64,000 nt of DNA, taken from positions 124,001 to 188,000 of the forward strand of contig NZ_JAUQTB010000001.1 of assembly GCF_030580655.1 (NCBI RefSeq), given 5' to 3'. The position numbers and the translations under genes were made by a program. The DNA comes from Paenibacillus lacisoli (lineage in GTDB: Bacteria > Bacillota > Bacilli > Paenibacillales > Paenibacillaceae). The notes under the pieces are model-generated. The model was given only the letters and a program-made list of their open reading frames with translations. It was not told the DNA's origin and did no database searches. Of this stretch, positions 61,926 through 64,000 are shown piece after piece. Numbering within the stretch: position 1 is the first letter of the stretch; every line of letters starts with the position of its first letter.

Positions 61926-62207
61926 ATGATTCTCAGTATGGACGAAATTATTAATGCGATCTGTCTGCATACAGCGGAACGCAAAGGCGTCCGCCCGACA
62001 GATGTCCAGGTGGAGCTTAGCTGGGATGAAGAGACAGGATATACTGCAGAGGTATGGGTCAGCGGCAGAAGCCAGTATCTGGTTGAGGCCAACATGATAG
62101 AGTCCATTCTGCGTTACCTGAACAGCGAATACGGTATTCGTGCTTATCGTGAACAAGTCAGTCTCGATCTTGATGAAGAGATCACCGCTCATGTAGTTAC
62201 AGATTAA
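61926..62207 (+). CDS. DUF2653 family protein (YxcD-like)
   Basis: A 93-residue soluble acidic protein with MDEIINAICLHTAERKGVRPTD and VQVELSWDEETGYTAEVWV, the DUF2653 pattern. Function unknown. It is paired with the Gly-rich membrane protein just upstream. The start may be ATG 61926 or 61938. Confidence 0.85.
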   Translation: MILSMDEIINAICLHTAERKGVRPTDVQVELSWDEETGYTAEVWVSGRSQYLVEANMIESILRYLNSEYGIRAYREQVSLDLDEEITAHVVTD

Positions 62208-62216
62208 ATAATACTA

Positions 62217-62250
62217 AAGCTCCCGACCCTTAACGGTCGGGAGCTTTTTT
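62217..62250 (+). terminator. bidirectional terminator
   Basis: Stem AAGCTCCCGACC/GGTCGGGAGCTT with TTTTTT on the plus strand. It lies between convergent genes and may also serve the immunity-like gene on the other strand. Confidence 0.92.
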
Positions 62251-62257
62251 CATGCAT

Positions 62258-62470
62258 CTACAGCTGTATGATTTTATAACTCAGCGCTTTCTCTACAATT
62301 TCCTTGGCAGAAAGCTCTTCCTCAGGCCAATAGATAAGATTGCTTATATCAGGACAAGGCACACTGAATTCGATTTTCTCCATCCACTGATGCTCTTCCT
62401 CTTCGCTTCCTTCTCCGTTCAGCAGTTTCTGCACAATAATAATCATTTCTTCTTTTGACAGTTTAATCAT
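62258..62470 (-). CDS. colicin/pyocin-type immunity protein, orphan
   Basis: A 70-residue acidic protein. VPCPDISNLIYWPEEE and SAKEIVEKALSYKIIQL match the colicin E/pyocin S immunity pattern (P-D-x-x-x-LIYxP, then EIV). These proteins bind and block a DNase or similar toxin. No toxin gene is next to it in the window, so it may protect against rivals or have another role. It is a single gene with a convergent terminator. Confidence 0.8.
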   Translation of the reverse strand: MIKLSKEEMIIIVQKLLNGEGSEEEEHQWMEKIEFSVPCPDISNLIYWPEEELSAKEIVEKALSYKIIQL

Positions 62471-62514
62471 GCTAACGACCCCCCTACATCATTCGGATTT
62501 AATATTGTTCAATC

Positions 62515-62973
62515 TTAAAGACTCAGATAATAATGGGTGAATTCTTCATCCCTCACATATCCGTTCTTTTCATACAGACGCTGGGCAGTGGTGTTATTTA
62601 TGCTTGTTGATAAAACCAGTTCCTTCGCTTTCTGTTGTTTACCATAGGTTTTAGCAGCTTCCAGCAGAAGCTGTCCTACTCCACGCCCGCGATCTGTTTC
62701 TTTTACATAGAGATCATTCAGGATCAGCGATCTCTGCATGGAGATGGAAGAGAATACAGGGTAAATTTGAGCAAACCCGGCAAGTGCTGTCCGGCTGCTT
62801 GTTTTGGCTATAAAGATAATGGATTCGCGGCGCTCCAAGCGCTCAGTCAAAAACTGCCGTGCGCGCTGCACATCTGTCTCCTGTGCATAGAACATCCGGT
62901 ACTCATTAAAAACGAAGGCAACTTCCTCCAAGTCCTGAAGCGTCGCTTGAACAATATCATAAGATTGTTTCAT
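62515..62973 (-). CDS. GNAT family N-acetyltransferase
   Basis: A 152-residue GNAT protein. The acetyl-CoA loop is RGRGVGQLLLEAA after LYVKETD; LSTSINNTTAQRLYEKNGY closes the fold. Substrate unknown. Confidence 0.92.
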   Translation of the reverse strand: MKQSYDIVQATLQDLEEVAFVFNEYRMFYAQETDVQRARQFLTERLERRESIIFIAKTSSRTALAGFAQIYPVFSSISMQRSLILNDLYVKETDRGRGVGQLLLEAAKTYGKQQKAKELVLSTSINNTTAQRLYEKNGYVRDEEFTHYYLSL

Positions 62974-63154
62974 GGATTGTTCTCCTTTTTGAGTTCATTT
63001 ATAAAGTGTCAAAATACGATACGCTCTATTGCTATGTAACCGGCGCGCTGCGCAACCTGCCTTCTGCTATATAGAGAATAGGATGCTTATACCAGACAGT
63101 CTATCTATCTTCTCTTATCTAACATTGCCTCTAATATTAACGTACACTATAACT

Positions 63155-63187
63155 AAAAAGCACGCATCAGTTTTCACTGTGCGTGCT
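63155..63187 (-). terminator. terminator after the 58-residue protein gene
   Basis: Stem GCACGCA/TGCGTGC with inner CAGT/ACTG pairs, followed by TTTTTA on the minus strand. Confidence 0.88.
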
Positions 63188-63192
63188 CGATC

Positions 63193-63369
63193 TTATTGGT
63201 TTTCCTCCAGTTCATCCGGCAGATCATACTTGTTAATATGAGAAGTTAGTGCTGCCACAGCGTCATTGGCGTTCGTAGTGGCAGGAACTTCGCGAACCAC
63301 ATCATCCGTACGATCATGATCGTTTAGATTGTTCGCCTCTGCTGCGTCCTGTGGGTTTACTTTCTTCAT
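63193..63369 (-). CDS. small acidic protein of 58 residues
   Basis: Not recognised. The product runs from MKKVNPQDAAEANNLND to YDLPDELEENQ, mostly polar, with many Asp, Asn and Glu and no hydrophobic helix. A GGAG ribosome site lies 8 bases before the ATG and a strong terminator follows, so it is probably real. It lies 16 bases after sspH and may be cotranscribed with it late in sporulation. Confidence 0.65.
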   Translation of the reverse strand: MKKVNPQDAAEANNLNDHDRTDDVVREVPATTNANDAVAALTSHINKYDLPDELEENQ

Positions 63370-63385
63370 GGATGTGTCTCCCTTC

Positions 63386-63580
63386 CTATCGCAGTGGCTG
63401 ATCCTGTTCCATCAACGTGTACAAAGGTACTTCCCGTTCTTCTTCAGGCCGATGCAGCGGGTAGATACGAGCCGTCTCAAGCTGCTCATCCACATGCTGA
63501 ATATACACCGGCGCGCCTTCGCACCACACATTCGCCATGACCGGAGAACCTGCAATCTCCTGTACCCGCTGAACATTCAT
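63386..63580 (-). CDS. sspH: small acid-soluble spore protein H
   Basis: A 64-residue SspH-type protein: MNVQRVQEIAGSPVMANV, then VYIQHVDEQLETARIYPL, both typical of this minor forespore protein. GGGAGGT precedes the ATG by 7 bases, and a sigma-G-like promoter lies at 63616. Confidence 0.93.
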   Translation of the reverse strand: MNVQRVQEIAGSPVMANVWCEGAPVYIQHVDEQLETARIYPLHRPEEEREVPLYTLMEQDQPLR

Positions 63581-63615
63581 ACCAGGAACCTCCCTTGTGA
63601 ATCAATACTCGACAT

Positions 63616-63646
63616 TACTATGCGCGAGATTGGAGGGGATTATTCG
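63616..63646 (-). promoter_or_regulatory. sigma-G-like promoter of sspH
   Basis: On the minus strand CGAATA (63646-63641), an 18-base spacer and CATAGTA (63622-63616), close to the forespore pattern TGAATA and CATACTA. Confidence 0.65.
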
Positions 63647-63653
63647 GTTTTGA

Positions 63654-64000
63654 TTAATATTTGAACAACATCGCGATGAGCTGGTAACCGGCTCCAACGG
63701 TCCAGAAGAGCACATAATCCCCACGCTGTACGCGTCCACTTTCCAGAGCATCATGCAGCGCAATGAACGGACTGCTTGTCCCCGTATATCCGAAACGGTC
63801 CCCTACATAGATCATCCTGTCGGGATCAACGGCAAAATGCTCCTGAAAATGCTGCAGATTCGGCAGCACCAATTGCGAAAAGCAGTAAGCCTTGATATCG
63901 TGCACGGTCAGAGCATGGCGTGTCAACAGCGTCTCCACCATCTCATAAGTATGCGGAAGAGCAACACTGCCGTCGAAAGGCAGCCACTGAATGACATGCG
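63654..64000 (-). CDS. 3-oxoacyl-ACP synthase III-like protein (5' end beyond window)
   Basis: The last 115 codons of a KAS III/thiolase-fold protein. GYTGTSSPFIALHDALE stands where FabH has its Asn loop, and DYVLFWTVGAGYQLIAML is the C-terminal glycine loop. The catalytic His that normally lies in a VPHQAN-type motif is absent: the segment reads YCFSQLVLPNLQ. It may be a special ketosynthase of a secondary pathway or a non-condensing relative. An internal ATG at 63941 is not a start; the frame continues to the window edge. Confidence 0.78.
   Translation of the reverse strand, partial: HVIQWLPFDGSVALPHTYEMVETLLTRHALTVHDIKAYCFSQLVLPNLQHFQEHFAVDPDRMIYVGDRFGYTGTSSPFIALHDALESGRVQRGDYVLFWTVGAGYQLIAMLFKY

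Noticed and set aside
61494..62192. 232-codon open frame on the minus strand with cysteine-rich translation
   Set aside because: It is antisense to the Gly-rich membrane protein and DUF2653 genes, which have ribosome sites and family patterns.

Overview
The window is a stretch of Firmicutes chromosome, most likely from a Paenibacillus or close relative. It carries endospore genes (spoVK, cotE, sspH), strong AGGAGG-type ribosome sites with many TTG and GTG starts, low-GC Gram-positive SOS and GlnR/TnrA operators, and gene neighbourhoods known from Bacillus: spoVK-hflX-ynbB-glnR-glnA, lexA/yneA/DUF896 and cotE-mutS-mutL-miaA-hfq. Most genes lie on the minus strand. I saw no tRNA, rRNA, CRISPR array, insertion sequence or prophage.

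Positions 1-7.2 kb hold the end of a TRIC-type membrane protein, thiamine pyrophosphokinase, a secreted NlpC/P60 hydrolase, and an OmpR-type regulator whose receiver lacks the phospho-acceptor Asp. Then comes a thiazole-synthesis operon, tenI-thiO-thiS-thiG-thiF (minus strand), behind a TPP riboswitch with a clear terminator/antiterminator pair. An ABC-F ATPase follows at 7.3-8.8 kb.

Positions 9-19.7 kb hold the most unusual unit: ten tightly packed minus-strand genes that look like a Gram-positive Tad/Flp-type assembly machine. In transcription order they are a Ser/Thr kinase fused to a CpaE/MinD-like domain, an SAF-domain CpaB-like protein, two more MinD-like proteins with broken P-loops, a membrane-anchored CpaF/TadA ATPase, a TadB-TadC-like double platform protein, and four small proteins with N-terminal membrane anchors (pseudopilin candidates). 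No prepilin peptidase is present. A terminator-shaped hairpin stands between the promoter and the kinase start.

Positions 19.7-24.8 kb form a seven-gene operon with base-excision repair enzymes (mutM, nfo), a NagD-like HAD phosphatase, a cyclic-phosphate receiver protein, a thioredoxin, an ABC ATPase and an RlmM-like methyltransferase. A gene-free stretch rich in inverted repeats follows (24.75-25.1 kb), then rnz, metH and a HAD hydrolase.

Positions 30.7-35.3 kb hold the SOS locus (DUF896 gene, yneA, lexA with SOS boxes), a YxjG/H-type methionine synthase-like gene and a secreted bulb-lectin protein. Positions 35.5-42.4 kb hold glnA, glnR, ynbB, hflX, spoVK, a DUF218 protein and a DUF402 phosphatase. 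Positions 42.5-54.4 kb hold a class A penicillin-binding protein, hfq, miaA, a methyltransferase, mutL, mutS, a GS-fold amidoligase and cotE.

Positions 54.4-64 kb hold an aromatic-acid exporter-like protein, a three-gene ABC importer, an M32 carboxypeptidase, a beta-carbonic anhydrase, a PadR regulator, a Gly-rich membrane protein with a DUF2653 partner, an orphan colicin/pyocin-type immunity protein, a GNAT acetyltransferase, a 58-residue acidic protein, sspH behind a sigma-G-like promoter, and the 3' end of a KAS III-type gene that runs off the window.
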